Positions 37,047 through 47,081 of a stretch of 64,000 nucleotides of DNA are shown here, one piece after another (the stretch's first letter is position 1; every line of letters begins with the position of its first letter). The notes beneath the pieces are model-generated. The model worked only from the letters and a program-made list of their open reading frames with translations, was not told the DNA's origin and ran no database searches. This DNA comes from Elioraea tepidiphila DSM 17972 (GTDB lineage Bacteria > Pseudomonadota > Alphaproteobacteria > Acetobacterales > Acetobacteraceae). A program made the translations under genes and the position numbers. Location of the stretch: assembly GCF_000378465.1 (NCBI RefSeq), contig NZ_KB899915.1, positions 1 to 64,000 of the forward strand, given 5' to 3'.

Positions 37047-38119
37047 GCAGCCGCCTGGGCGCGCCGCGCCGCGTAGGCCGCGAGCCGCTTCGCCACCGCC
37101 GCCGAGGGCGGGTGCGGCGCGAGCGAGGGGATCAACGGTGTCGGGATGCTCTCCGCCAGATGGCAGGCGACGCGATGGCCGGGCGCCAACTCCCGCAGCT
37201 CCGGCCGTTCCTCGCGGCAGCGCGCGGCCGCGTGCGGGCAGCGCGTGTGGAAACGGCAGCCGGGCGGCGGGTTCATCGGGCTCGGCACATCGCCGGCGAG
37301 GATCGCCTGGGATCGCTTCCGGGCCGGATCGGGCACGGGGATCGCGCCGAGCAGCGCCTGCGAATACGGATGGCGCGGCGCGCGGTAGAGATCGCGCTTG
37401 CCCGCGGTCTCGACGATCTCGCCGAGATACATCACCGCGATCCGATCCGAGACGTGGCGTACCACCGCGAGATCGTGCGCGATGAACAGGTAGGAGAGGC
37501 CGAGGCGCTGCTGGAGGTCCTTCAGCAGGTTCACCACCTGCGCCTGGATCGACACGTCGAGCGCCGAGACCGGCTCGTCCAGCACCATCAGCTTCGGGCT
37601 CACGGCCAGCGCGCGCGCGATGCCGACGCGCTGGCGCTGCCCGCCGGAGAACTCGTGCGGGAAGCGCTCGGCGTGATAGGGCGCAAGCCCGACCAGCCGC
37701 AGCAGCTCGTGCACGCGCGCGCGCCGCGAGGTCGCATCGCCGATCTCGTGCACCTCCATCGGCTCCTCGAGGATGCGCCCGACCGTCATGCGCGGATTGA
37801 GCGACGCATACGGATCCTGGAACACCGGCTGGATCTGCCGCCGGATCGGCTTCAGCGTCGAGGGTGCGCGCTTGGCGATGTCCTCGCCGGCGAAGCGGAT
37901 CGTGCCTGAGGTCGGATCGAGCAGGCGCAGCACCAGTCGTGCGGTCGTGCTCTTGCCGCAGCCGGATTCGCCCACCAGCGACAGCGTCTCGCCCTCGGCG
38001 AGATCGAAGCTCACGCCATCGACCGCGCGCACGGTGCCGACACGCTTCGTGAACACGACCCCGCGCTCGACCGGGAAATGCTTGGTCAGATCGCGGACCG
38101 AGAGCAGCGGTTCCGTCAT
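37043..38119 (-). CDS. Oligopeptide-type ABC transporter ATP-binding protein (DppF/OppF-like)
   Basis: A 358-residue ATPase. Walker A is GESGCGKST, signature [16 protein letters not shown], Walker [14 protein letters not shown]. The C-terminal oligo_HPY extension binds a [4Fe-4S]-type Cys cluster region ([18 protein letters not shown]). It is the last gene of the seven-gene operon and overlaps its DppD partner by four bases; the stop also overlaps the parE stop. Substrate is probably a peptide or a small amide, but not known. Confidence 0.9.
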   Translation of the reverse strand: MTEPLLSVRDLTKHFPVERGVVFTKRVGTVRAVDGVSFDLAEGETLSLVGESGCGKSTTARLVLRLLDPTSGTIRFAGEDIAKRAPSTLKPIRRQIQPVFQDPYASLNPRMTVGRILEEPMEVHEIGDATSRRARVHELLRLVGLAPYHAERFPHEFSGGQRQRVGIARALAVSPKLMVLDEPVSALDVSIQAQVVNLLKDLQQRLGLSYLFIAHDLAVVRHVSDRIAVMYLGEIVETAGKRDLYRAPRHPYSQALLGAIPVPDPARKRSQAILAGDVPSPMNPPPGCRFHTRCPHAAARCREERPELRELAPGHRVACHLAESIPTPLIPSLAPHPPSAAVAKRLAAYAARRAQAAA

Positions 38120-39102
38120 GCCGCGATCGCCTCCACGGGCGCGCGCAGGCAGGCAGCGATGTGGTTCGGGCCGACGGGCGCGAGCGGCGGCAGGGTCTCG
38201 CGGCAGCGCGCATCGGCGAAGGCGCAGCGCGGATTGAAGCGGCAGCCGGCCGGCAGGTTGAAGGGTGGCGGCACGGTCCCCTCGATCGCGAGCAGCCGGT
38301 CGGACTCGTCGTCGAGGCGCGGGATCGAGCCGAACAGCCCGAGCGTGTAGGGATGCTGCGCGTCCCCGAACACGGCAGCCGCCGGCCCGCGCTCCACCAC
38401 CTTGCCCGCGTACATCACCGCGACCTCGTCGGCCATCTCGGCAACCACACCGAGATCATGGGTGATCAGGACGATCGCCATCCCGGTCTCGGCCTGCAGC
38501 GCGCGCAACAGATCGAGAATCTGCGCCTGGATCGTCACGTCGAGCGCGGTCGTGGGCTCATCGGCGATCAGCAGCTTGGGCTGGCAGGCGAGCGCCATCG
38601 CGATCATCACGCGCTGGCGCATCCCGCCGGAGAGCTGGTGCGGATACTCCTCGACGCGGCGCTCGGGGGCGGGGATGCGCACGCGCCTGAGCGCCTCGAT
38701 CGCGATGCCGCGTGCATCCGCGCGCGAGACATCGCGATGCGCCAGCACCGCCTCCTCGATCTGCCAGCCAACGGGATGCACCGGGTTGAGGCTGGTCATC
38801 GGCTCCTGGAAGATCATGCCGATCGCGCCGCCGCGCACGCTGCGCATCTCGCCCTCGGGCAGGGCGAGCAGATCGCGTCCCTGGAACAGCACCTGGCCCG
38901 ACGCGATCCGCCCCGGCCGCGGCACCAGCCGCATCACCGACAGCGAGAGCACGCTCTTGCCGCAGCCGGACTCACCGACGATGCCGAGCGTGCGGCCCGG
39001 TGCGACCGAGAGCGACACGCCGTCCACCGCCGGCACCTCGCCGGCGGAGGTGCGGAACACGGTGCGGATGTCGCGGATGTCGAGAAGTGGCGCTTCAGAC
39101 AT
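38116..39102 (-). CDS. Oligopeptide-type ABC transporter ATP-binding protein (DppD/OppD-like)
   Basis: A 328-residue ATPase. Walker A is GESGCGKSV, the signature is [16 protein letters not shown], Walker B is [12 protein letters not shown], and the C-terminal Cys-rich oligo_HPY segment is [18 protein letters not shown]. It overlaps the amidohydrolase gene upstream by eight bases and the second ATPase by four, showing tight coupling. The two ATPases probably form a heterodimer driving the permeases encoded upstream. Confidence 0.9.
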   Translation of the reverse strand: MSEAPLLDIRDIRTVFRTSAGEVPAVDGVSLSVAPGRTLGIVGESGCGKSVLSLSVMRLVPRPGRIASGQVLFQGRDLLALPEGEMRSVRGGAIGMIFQEPMTSLNPVHPVGWQIEEAVLAHRDVSRADARGIAIEALRRVRIPAPERRVEEYPHQLSGGMRQRVMIAMALACQPKLLIADEPTTALDVTIQAQILDLLRALQAETGMAIVLITHDLGVVAEMADEVAVMYAGKVVERGPAAAVFGDAQHPYTLGLFGSIPRLDDESDRLLAIEGTVPPPFNLPAGCRFNPRCAFADARCRETLPPLAPVGPNHIAACLRAPVEAIAA

Positions 39103-40549
39103 ACCGGAAGGTCGGCGGGCTGATCTTCTCCAGCGGGCGGTGCGCCCAGTCGCGCTCGGGCACCTTGGCGATCATGCGCTGCTGCGCCTCGTGCAGCGCC
39201 TCGGCCGCGGCCGGGTAGTCGATGGTCAGGCACTGGCCGTCCCGCACCACCTCGGTGCCGTCGACGATCACGCTGCGGATCGCGCGGTCGGCGGCGGCGT
39301 AGATCAGGCTGCGCACGGGGTCGCGTGCGGGCCGCATGCCCGGATGCGTCACGTCCACCAGCACGATATCGGCGCGTGCCCCCGGCGCGAGCCGGCCGAG
39401 ATCGTCGCGGCCCAGCGCCGCGGCGCCGCCGACGGTCGCGGCCTCGAACAGGTCCTCGCTCGTCAGGGTGCGCGGGGTCTCGGCCATCATGCGCGCGGCG
39501 TAGGCGGCGAGCCGCATCTCGTCGAGCATGTTGTGGGGGTAGGTATCGGTGCCGAGGCCGAGCCGCACGCCGCGCCGGCGGTAGCGGCCGAAGTCACGCA
39601 GCATGATGCCGCGCCGGGCGAACACGGTCGGGCAATGCGCGACGGTCGTGCCGGTCTCGGCCATCAGGTCGAGATCGCGCTCGGTGGACCAGCGCGTGCG
39701 CGGATGGTCGTCGAGGAAGATGCCGTGGCCGATGATCGTGCGGTCCGACAGCGTGCCGAGATGGTGCAACCACTGGATCGGCGTGAGGCCATGGCGGCGG
39801 GTGATCTCGTGGAACTCCACCACGCTCTGCGCGGCGTGGATCTGCCACGAGATACCGCGCTTCCTGGCTTCCGCGAAGCTGTCGCGCAGCAGTTCAGGCG
39901 TGCAGGTGTCGATCTGCGCCGGCACCGCCATGCCGAACAGCCGGCCCGAGGGGTGCTGTTCGGCCCGCTCGATCAGGCCGAACGCCTCCTCCATCGCCTT
40001 CACGCCGGCCTTCTCGTCCCACTCGTACTCGACGACGTGGCCGTTCCTGGTGAACCAGCGCGCCGAGCGGAACATCGGCGCGATGCACACGCGCATGCCG
40101 CTCTCGCCCAAGAGGTCGAGCCAGCCGGGATGCGCCATCGAGAGATCGGCGACCGTGGTCACGCCGGACAGCAGCAGTTCTGCCAACGCGACCCGCACGC
40201 AGGCCTGCACGCCGGACGGGTCGCCGCGGAAGATCGGCAGGTACTCGTAGAGCGAGGAGTTGTAGAGACCGGGCGTGCCGACCTCGTCCGTTAGCCCCTT
40301 GTTCATCGGCTCGGACGAGGGATGGCAGTGGATGTTGACGAGGCCCGGCATGACCATCAGGCCCTTGCCGTCGATCAAGCGGTCAGCCGCGCCATCGTAG
40401 CCGCGGCCGACGAAGGTGATCGCACCACCGCGGAAGGCGATATCCGCGTCGGGCATATAGACGTGCCGCTTCTCCGAGGCGTCCCACGCGACCGCGAGGG
40501 AGGCGCCCTTGATCAGCGTCGTCGTTTCGGCGGCAAGGTCCTGGGTCAT
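39095..40549 (-). CDS. Amidohydrolase (chlorohydrolase/deaminase-like)
   Basis: A 484-residue metal-dependent hydrolase of the amidohydrolase superfamily. Metal ligands lie in [10 protein letters not shown] (HxH), [13 protein letters not shown] and [11 protein letters not shown], and the catalytic Asp is in [10 protein letters not shown]. The arrangement fits the TrzN/AtzA-like deaminase/chlorohydrolase class, acting on amino- or halo-substituted rings. Its location inside an ABC importer operon suggests that it processes the imported compound. A stem motif ([20 protein letters not shown]) forms the usual small beta domain. Confidence 0.88.
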   Translation of the reverse strand: MTQDLAAETTTLIKGASLAVAWDASEKRHVYMPDADIAFRGGAITFVGRGYDGAADRLIDGKGLMVMPGLVNIHCHPSSEPMNKGLTDEVGTPGLYNSSLYEYLPIFRGDPSGVQACVRVALAELLLSGVTTVADLSMAHPGWLDLLGESGMRVCIAPMFRSARWFTRNGHVVEYEWDEKAGVKAMEEAFGLIERAEQHPSGRLFGMAVPAQIDTCTPELLRDSFAEARKRGISWQIHAAQSVVEFHEITRRHGLTPIQWLHHLGTLSDRTIIGHGIFLDDHPRTRWSTERDLDLMAETGTTVAHCPTVFARRGIMLRDFGRYRRRGVRLGLGTDTYPHNMLDEMRLAAYAARMMAETPRTLTSEDLFEAATVGGAAALGRDDLGRLAPGARADIVLVDVTHPGMRPARDPVRSLIYAAADRAIRSVIVDGTEVVRDGQCLTIDYPAAAEALHEAQQRMIAKVPERDWAHRPLEKISPPTFRYV

Positions 40550-40565
40550 GCCGGGTCTCCTCAGG

Positions 40566-42164
40566 TCAGCGCGTCAGGCGGAGGTCGAGGCCCTTGTAGA
40601 GCGCCGCGCTGTACACGCCGTGCGGACGCGCGCCGGCCACGCGCGGACCCGTCGCAAGCCAGAGCTGCGAGTGCGCGATCGGGAACCACACCGAGGCTTC
40701 GGTGAGCTGGCGCTGCACATTCGCCGCCGCCTGCCGGCGCACCGCCTCGTCGAGCGCCGAGCGCGCCTCGCGCAGCCAGGTATCGGTCTGCTCGTTCTTC
40801 CAGTTCATGCGGTTGGGCGTGGGCGCCGCCTCGCTGCGAAAATAGAGGTTCAGCGCATCCGTCGCCGAGACATACGGATACGACATCATGAACGCATCGA
40901 ATTCCTGCGTGGCGAGCCGACCCCAGGCCACCGTCGCGTCGAACATCTGGATGCGCATGTCGATGCCCACGCGACGCAGGTCGGCCTGCATCGACTCCGT
41001 CATCTGCCGGTTCGTCTGGGTGGAGATCGCATAGACGAGGAACGAGGCACGCTGCCCGTCCTTGACGCGGATGCCATCAGGCCCCGGCCGCCAGCCCGCC
41101 TCGTCGAGGATGCGGCGCGCCTCGGCCGGATCGTGGCCCGGATGCTTGGCCTTGGCCTCGGGGTCGAAGCCGGGAGCGGCGGGATGGATCAGGCTGCGCA
41201 TCGGGTCCGCCGCGCCGAAGAAGGTCGCCTGCACCATCGCGTCGCGGTCCACCGCCAGGTTGACCGCGCGACGGATGACCGGATCGCTCACCACCGGCTT
41301 GTCGACCTTGAAGCCCATGAAGAAGTCGACGAAGTAGTTGGGCTGCCGCTGCACCGTCATCCCCGGCACGCGCTTCAGCGCCTCGAGCGCGAAGGTCGGG
41401 ATGTGCTGGGTCGCGTCGCCCTGGCCGGTCTGCAACGCTGCCATGCGCGTGTTCGGATCGGGGATGACGCGCCAGATCACCCGCTCGATCTGCGGGCGGG
41501 GATTCTGGTAGATCGGCGGGCCCCAGTTGTAGGTCGGGTGACGCTGGAGCACGAGATCCTGACGCGGCGTCCAGGAGACCCAGCAATAGGGGCCGGTGCC
41601 GTTGAAGCCCTGCGCGCCGAAATTGTCACCGAGCCGCTCGACCGTGTTCTTGTCGATCACCCCGGCGAAGTAGAGGGTGAGCTGGAACAGCAGCTCCGCG
41701 AAGGGCTCGTTCAGCTCGTACTCGACGGTGACGTCGTCCTTCGCGCGGATCTCCTTCACGGGGCCCGCGCGCCAGCGCACGGGGCTGCGCGTGGCCGGAT
41801 CGATCCAGCGGTTCAGCGAGTAGACGACGTCATGCGCGGTCATCTTGCGCCCGTCGCAGAAGGTCACGTCGTCACGGAGGTTGAAGGTGTAGAGCTTGCC
41901 GTCCTCGCTCACGGTCCACGACTTGGCGAGGCCGGGCTTCACGGTCGTCTGGTCCCAGTCCATCGACACCAGCGTGTCGGTCATCATGTAGATGACCTCG
42001 CCGGCGGCGAAGGCGGTCACCTTGTGCGGATCGTAGCGGTCGGCGTCGATCTCGCGCAGCACCACCAGCGTGTCGCGCGGGGCCTGCGCGAAGGCCTCGC
42101 CGGTCGCGGCCAGCGTGATCGCGCCGGCCGCCGCCATCAGAAGTCCTCTCACGGTTCGTCGCAT
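40566..42164 (-). CDS. ABC transporter substrate-binding protein, SBP_bac_5 family
   Basis: A 532-residue exported protein. A signal peptide (LLMAAAGAITLAATGEAFAQ) precedes the family-5 fold with DVTFCDGRKMTAHDVVYSLN and FMGFKVDKPVVSDPVIRRAV. It is the extracytoplasmic receptor of the importer encoded by its neighbours. Ligand unknown; this family binds peptides, opines, nickel and other polar compounds. It lies between dppC-like and amidohydrolase genes, 23 and 16 bases from each. Confidence 0.9.
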   Translation of the reverse strand: MRRTVRGLLMAAAGAITLAATGEAFAQAPRDTLVVLREIDADRYDPHKVTAFAAGEVIYMMTDTLVSMDWDQTTVKPGLAKSWTVSEDGKLYTFNLRDDVTFCDGRKMTAHDVVYSLNRWIDPATRSPVRWRAGPVKEIRAKDDVTVEYELNEPFAELLFQLTLYFAGVIDKNTVERLGDNFGAQGFNGTGPYCWVSWTPRQDLVLQRHPTYNWGPPIYQNPRPQIERVIWRVIPDPNTRMAALQTGQGDATQHIPTFALEALKRVPGMTVQRQPNYFVDFFMGFKVDKPVVSDPVIRRAVNLAVDRDAMVQATFFGAADPMRSLIHPAAPGFDPEAKAKHPGHDPAEARRILDEAGWRPGPDGIRVKDGQRASFLVYAISTQTNRQMTESMQADLRRVGIDMRIQMFDATVAWGRLATQEFDAFMMSYPYVSATDALNLYFRSEAAPTPNRMNWKNEQTDTWLREARSALDEAVRRQAAANVQRQLTEASVWFPIAHSQLWLATGPRVAGARPHGVYSAALYKGLDLRLTR

Positions 42165-42187
42165 TCTCGTCTCCCTTGCACCGTGGT

Positions 42188-43078
42188 TCAGATACGCAGC
42201 CTCGGGTCCAGCGCGTCCCGCAGGGCATCGCCCAGCACGTTGAACGCCAGCACCACGAGGAAGATCAGCACGGACGGCACCACCGAGATGTGCGGTGCGA
42301 AGAACAGGAAGTTCCGGCCCTCCGAGGCCATCGCGCCGAGCTCTGCGGTCGGCGGCTGCGCGCCGAGGCCCAGGAACGACAGCGCCGAGCCCAGCAGGAT
42401 CACCTGGCCGAATCGCAGCGTCGCGAACACGAAGATCGGGCTCAGGCAGTTCGGCGCGACATGGCGCCAGATGAGCCGTGCATCGCTCATCCCGACCGCG
42501 CGCGCCGCGTCGATGTAGTCCTGCTTCATCACCACCAGCGCCGCACCGCGCACGATGCGCGCCATCAGCGGCACAGTCGCGATCGACATCGCCACCACGA
42601 TCGCGAGCACGCCGGGGCCGAAGATCGCCGCGATCGCGAGTCCGAACAGGATAGCGGGGAAGGACAGCAGCATGTCCATCAGCCGCATCAGCAGCCCGTC
42701 GACACGCCGATAGAACGCGGCAAGGAAGCCGATCAGGATGCCGATCGAACCGCCGATCACCACCGCGACCAGCCCCATCAGCAGCGTCAGCCTGAGCCCG
42801 TAGAGGCAGCGCACCACCATGTCGCGGCCCTGCACATCGGTGCCGAGCAGATACTCGCCGCCGGGCGGGCGCAGTGTGGCGCGCAGGTTGGTCTCGTAGG
42901 GATCGGCGCCGGCGAGCCAGGGCGCGAACACCGCGGCGAGCACGAAGGCGATGGCCATCACCGCCGCGATGGCAGCGCCTGGTTCGGTGAACAGCCGCCG
43001 CAGCAGCCCCGCGCGCGGTGGCGGCGTGTCCGAGGCCGGGACGAGGATCGGCGTGTCGGTCGCGGTCGCCGCGCTCAT
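42188..43078 (-). CDS. Oligopeptide-type ABC permease (DppC-like)
   Basis: A 296-residue permease with a typical DppC cytoplasmic N-terminus and about six TM segments. EYLLGTDVQGRDMVVRCLYG and the EAA-like loop DYIDAARAVGMSDARLIWRH are family features. ATG 43078 overlaps the dppB-like stop (ATGA). It pairs with the DppB-like permease. Confidence 0.92.
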   Translation of the reverse strand: MSAATATDTPILVPASDTPPPRAGLLRRLFTEPGAAIAAVMAIAFVLAAVFAPWLAGADPYETNLRATLRPPGGEYLLGTDVQGRDMVVRCLYGLRLTLLMGLVAVVIGGSIGILIGFLAAFYRRVDGLLMRLMDMLLSFPAILFGLAIAAIFGPGVLAIVVAMSIATVPLMARIVRGAALVVMKQDYIDAARAVGMSDARLIWRHVAPNCLSPIFVFATLRFGQVILLGSALSFLGLGAQPPTAELGAMASEGRNFLFFAPHISVVPSVLIFLVVLAFNVLGDALRDALDPRLRI

Positions 43079-44016
43079 GACGCGCGCACCCGCGGATCGA
43101 GCACCGCGTAGAGGATATCGACGATCAGGTTGATCACGATGAAGCCCAGGCTCAGCACGATGATGGTGCCCTGCGCCATCGGGAAGTCGGAGGACAGGAT
43201 CGCGCCGACCGCGAGCCGCCCGACGCCGGGCCAGGAGAAGATCGTCTCGGTCACCACCGCGCCGCCGAGCAGGAAGCCGATCTGCAGGCCGATCAGCGTG
43301 ACGACCGGGATCAGCGCGTTGCGCAGCGCATGACGCAGGACGACCAGGCGCTCGGCCAGTCCCTTGGCGCGCGCGGTGCGGACATGATCGGCCGACAGCA
43401 CATCGAGCACGGCGGTGCGCGTCATGCGCGCGATCGGCCCGACGAACACCCCGCCCAGCGTGAGCGCCGGCAGCGCGATCGCGCGCAGCCCCTCGATCGT
43501 CCAGATCGGCCCGCCGCGGCCGGTGAAGGGCAGCAACTGCCACTTGAAGCCGACATACCAGATCAGCACGAGGCCGACGAAGAACACGGGAATCGACACG
43601 CCGGCGACCGCGAAGGCCATCACCGCGCGATCGAACAGGCTGCCGCGCCAATAGGCCGCGACCGTGCCCAGCAGGAGCCCGAGCGGGATCGACCAGACCA
43701 GGGAGGCGAGCATCAGCTCGAGCGTCGGCCCGATGGTCGCGCCGAGCTCCTGCGCCACGGGGACGTTGTTGATGATCGAGACCCCGAGATCACCCTGCGC
43801 GAGCCGCCAGAGATAGCGCAGGAACTGCTCCCAGAGCGGCCGGTCGAGGCCGAGATCACGGCGGATCGCCTCGATCACGTCGGGGGTCGCCATGGGGCCC
43901 GCGCGCACCGTCGCGGGATCGGTCGGCACCACCTGCAGGAGCACGAAGCCGATCAGCAGCACGCCGAACATCACCGGCACGGCGGTGAGCAGGCGGCGGA
44001 CGATGTGCTGCAGCAT
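43075..44016 (-). CDS. Oligopeptide-type ABC permease (DppB-like)
   Basis: A 313-residue permease with six TM segments. The N-terminus LQHIVRRLLTAVPVMFGVLL and the EAA loop HVRTARAKGLAERLVVLRHA are diagnostic. It is the second gene of the operon, nine bases after the amidohydrolase. Confidence 0.92.
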   Translation of the reverse strand: MLQHIVRRLLTAVPVMFGVLLIGFVLLQVVPTDPATVRAGPMATPDVIEAIRRDLGLDRPLWEQFLRYLWRLAQGDLGVSIINNVPVAQELGATIGPTLELMLASLVWSIPLGLLLGTVAAYWRGSLFDRAVMAFAVAGVSIPVFFVGLVLIWYVGFKWQLLPFTGRGGPIWTIEGLRAIALPALTLGGVFVGPIARMTRTAVLDVLSADHVRTARAKGLAERLVVLRHALRNALIPVVTLIGLQIGFLLGGAVVTETIFSWPGVGRLAVGAILSSDFPMAQGTIIVLSLGFIVINLIVDILYAVLDPRVRAS

Positions 44017-44025
44017 CGCTGCGAC

Positions 44026-45675
44026 CTACTGGGCCGCCGCGGCGGCGACCTCGCCGTGCCGGTCGAAGATCACCTCCCCGCCGCGGATGGTCAGATCGGC
44101 GCGCGCCGTCAGCACCTCCTCGGGGGAGAGCGAAAAGAGATCGGCTGAGATCACCGCGATATCGGCGAGCATGCCCGGCGCGAGCGTGCCGCGCGTCGCC
44201 TCGGCGAACTGGCTGTAGGCACCGGCATAGGTGTAAGCGTGCAGCGCCTGCTCCATGGTGATCGTCTCGTCCGGGCCGAGCACGGTGCCCTTGTTGGTCT
44301 TGCGGGTCAGCATGCTGAACAGGTTGACGAAGGGATCGACCGTCGAGACCGGCGCATCCGAGCTCGCCGAGGGTTCGTGCCCCTCCTCGATCCAGGTGCG
44401 CATCGGATAGGCCGCCTCGGCGCGTTCCCGGCCGAGATTGGTCACGTAGAGGTCGCCGAACTCGTACATGAACACGGGCTGCGGCACGGGCAGGATGCCG
44501 CGCGCCTTCATGCGCCGGCGCTGACCGGCGTTGAGGAACCCGCAATGCTCGATTCGGTGGCGCCGGCCGGGCACCGGGTGTTCGGGCGTGTCCGCCGCCT
44601 CCATCCCGCTCAGCACCTGCTCGATCGCGGCATCGCCGATCGCGTGGATGTCGAGTTGCCAGCCCTGACGGTGATAGAGCGCCAGCAGGTGATGCATGGT
44701 CTCGGTCGGGAAGCAGAACACGCCGGTGCCGCCGCCCGCGCTTTCCAGATACGGATCGAAGAACGCCGCCGTCAGCCCGCCGGCCGAGCCGTCGGCGAAC
44801 ACCTTCACCGCGCCCCAGCGCAACCTCTCGTCGCCGTCCATCGGCCGGAGGCCCTGCTCCCACGCGGCCTGGGCGATGCCCTCGGGATTGCCGGCGAGCA
44901 CCTGCCACATGCGGAGCGACAGCGCGCCCTCGCTGAGCGCGCGCCGGTAGGCCGGAATCTCGGCCATGCCGGCGATCATGCCGACATTCATGTCGGTCGC
45001 GGAGGCGAAGCCGCGGCTCGCCAGGTCGTCGCAGGCGGCGCGGATGCCATCCACCATGCGCGCCTCGTCGGGCACGGGCACGTGATCCAGGATCAGCCGC
45101 ATCGCGCGCTCCTGGAACAGCCCCGTGAGCGTGCCGCCCTTGCGCTCGATCACGCCGCCTTCGGGATCGGGCGTATTGTGACCGACGCCGGCAAGCCGCA
45201 TCGCCGCCGTGTTCGCGACCAGCATGTGCCCGCAGGTGCGCCGGATCGCCACTGGGTTATCGGGCGCAACACGGTCAAGCTCCGCCGCGGTCGGATGCCG
45301 GCCGACATCGAGCGCGCCGTGATCGTAGCCGCGCCCCAGCACCCAGGCGCCCTTGGGCGCCGCCTTCGCCGCCGCGCCGATGCGCCTTAGCACCTCATCG
45401 AGTGTGCGCACCTCCTCGGCGCGCAGGTTCACGTGAGACAACCCGAGACCGTAGGGCAGCAGATGCATATGGGCTTCGTTGAACGCGGGAATCGCCAAGC
45501 GTCCGGCGAGATCGATGCGTCGTGTCGCCGCACCCGCCAGCGGCTCGACCTCGTGCCGGCCTCCTGCGGCGATCACGCGATCGCCCGCCACCGCGAGCGC
45601 CTCGACGAAGCCCGCGTCGCGGCCGCACCAGATGCGGCCACCCGACACCACCAGATCCACGCCAGATCCCGCCAT
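44026..45675 (-). CDS. Amidohydrolase 3 family protein (YtcJ-like)
   Basis: A 549-residue metal hydrolase of the YtcJ type, which includes formamide, imide and arylacylamide-type hydrolases. FNEAHMHLLPYG gives the HxH pair, with IHAIGDAAIEQVL and HRIEHCGFLN the later ligands, and SSDAPVSTVDPFVN the Asp. First gene of the operon that continues with dppB, dppC, an SBP, a second amidohydrolase and two ATPases. ATG 45675 with GGAG upstream is favoured over the GTG at 45678. Substrate unknown; an amide imported by the co-encoded transporter is a reasonable guess. Confidence 0.87.
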   Translation of the reverse strand: MAGSGVDLVVSGGRIWCGRDAGFVEALAVAGDRVIAAGGRHEVEPLAGAATRRIDLAGRLAIPAFNEAHMHLLPYGLGLSHVNLRAEEVRTLDEVLRRIGAAAKAAPKGAWVLGRGYDHGALDVGRHPTAAELDRVAPDNPVAIRRTCGHMLVANTAAMRLAGVGHNTPDPEGGVIERKGGTLTGLFQERAMRLILDHVPVPDEARMVDGIRAACDDLASRGFASATDMNVGMIAGMAEIPAYRRALSEGALSLRMWQVLAGNPEGIAQAAWEQGLRPMDGDERLRWGAVKVFADGSAGGLTAAFFDPYLESAGGGTGVFCFPTETMHHLLALYHRQGWQLDIHAIGDAAIEQVLSGMEAADTPEHPVPGRRHRIEHCGFLNAGQRRRMKARGILPVPQPVFMYEFGDLYVTNLGRERAEAAYPMRTWIEEGHEPSASSDAPVSTVDPFVNLFSMLTRKTNKGTVLGPDETITMEQALHAYTYAGAYSQFAEATRGTLAPGMLADIAVISADLFSLSPEEVLTARADLTIRGGEVIFDRHGEVAAAAAQ

Positions 45676-45865
45676 CACGCGCTCCAGTCACCACGGCGCG
45701 CAGGCGCACGGGCTTCTTGGTCCTTCCCGAGGGACATGCCTGCACGCGCGCACGGCACGGATGATTTCATGCCTGAAGCTCCCCGGCGGCGTTCCCTTCT
45801 TTGCGATAGTCCTGGCAGCGGCGAATTGTGCCGTCAAGCCGAGGTGGCACACTCGGCGGATCACC

Positions 45866-47023
45866 ATGAGTCACACAGCCCCACCTCGCCCCTCGATCCT
45901 GACATCCGCGCTCGCCGGACTTGCCGCGCTGGTCGTCGGGCTCGGCCTCGGTCGTTTCGCCTACACGCCGCTGCTGCCGGCACTCGTGACCGCCGGCTGG
46001 TTCACGCCGGGCGAGGCCGCCGGGCTCGGGGCGGCGAACCTGATCAGCTATCTCGCTGGCGCGATGATCGCGCGCCCGCTCGGCCGTGTGGTGGCGCTGC
46101 CGGTGCTGATGCGGGGATCGATGCTCGCCACCGCCGCGTCGCTCCTGGTCTGTGGGTTTAAGCCAGGGCTCGTCGTGTTCGGCACGATGCGCGCGCTCGC
46201 CGGCGTGACGGGCGGGGTGCTGATGGTGCTGGGCCCGCCCTCGCTGCTGGCCGCGGTGCCGCCGGCGCGGCGCGGCCGGATGGGCGGGATCGTGTTCGCC
46301 GGCGTCGGCATCGGCATCGTTGCCGCCTCCTCCGCTCTGCCGGCCTTGCTGCGCGAAGGCGTGCCGACCGCCTGGTTCGGCCTCGCGGGTGCGGCGGCCG
46401 CGTTCACCGCCATCGGCTGGCGCGGCTGGCCGCCGAGCCCACCGCCCCCGCCGCCGCATGACGGCACGGCCGCGCAGCCGCTCCGCTGGCTGGTGATCGC
46501 CTATGGGGTGAACGCGATCCCGGTCATTCCGCACATGATCCTGATCTCGGACTATGTCGCGCGTGGACTCGGCACGGGGATCGCGGCGGGCTCGGCGGCG
46601 TTCGTCGTCTATGGCATCGGCGCGGCGATGGGGCCGATCGCGGGCGGCTGGATCGGTGACCGGCTCGGCTTCCGCCGCACGCTCGACCTGGCGGTGATGG
46701 TGCAGGCGAGCGCGATCCTGTTCCCCGTGCTGCTGCCGACCGTGCCGACGGCGTTCGTCTCCGCACTGGTCGTCGGGTCCCTCACGCCCGGCATCCCGCC
46801 GCTGGTGCTGAACCGCGCCGTGGAACTCGCCGGCCCGGCGGGGGCGGCGCGGTTCTGGCGCGCCGCCACCATCGCCTTCGCGCTCGGCCAGGCGTTCGGG
46901 GCGTGGGGCACGGCGGCCGCCTTCGCCTGGCTGGAGCGGCATCCGCCCCTGTTCGTCGCGGGTGCGGTGATGGCGGTGATCTCGCTCGGGCTGCTGCCGC
47001 GCGACCGCGCGCCGGACAGGTAA
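45866..47023 (+). CDS. YbfB/YjiJ family MFS transporter
   Basis: A 385-residue protein with 11-12 hydrophobic segments. The N-terminal AALVVGLGLGRFAYTPLLPA is the YbfB/YjiJ signature, and a Pro-rich cytoplasmic loop (WPPSPPPPPPHDG) separates the halves. Substrate unknown; related proteins are exporters. It diverges from the amidohydrolase operon across 190 bases, so the transporter may be linked to the same metabolism. Confidence 0.88.
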   Translation: MSHTAPPRPSILTSALAGLAALVVGLGLGRFAYTPLLPALVTAGWFTPGEAAGLGAANLISYLAGAMIARPLGRVVALPVLMRGSMLATAASLLVCGFKPGLVVFGTMRALAGVTGGVLMVLGPPSLLAAVPPARRGRMGGIVFAGVGIGIVAASSALPALLREGVPTAWFGLAGAAAAFTAIGWRGWPPSPPPPPPHDGTAAQPLRWLVIAYGVNAIPVIPHMILISDYVARGLGTGIAAGSAAFVVYGIGAAMGPIAGGWIGDRLGFRRTLDLAVMVQASAILFPVLLPTVPTAFVSALVVGSLTPGIPPLVLNRAVELAGPAGAARFWRAATIAFALGQAFGAWGTAAAFAWLERHPPLFVAGAVMAVISLGLLPRDRAPDR

Positions 47024-47081
47024 TTGCCGAGGCGCACGGAACCGCTATCGTGACGCGTCCGCATCTCCGAGGAGAGCCGCG

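Noticed and set aside
35067-38213. 1048-aa minus-strand frame spanning parE and the ABC gene
   Set aside because: Antisense to parE; the ABC ATPase motifs lie in a different frame.
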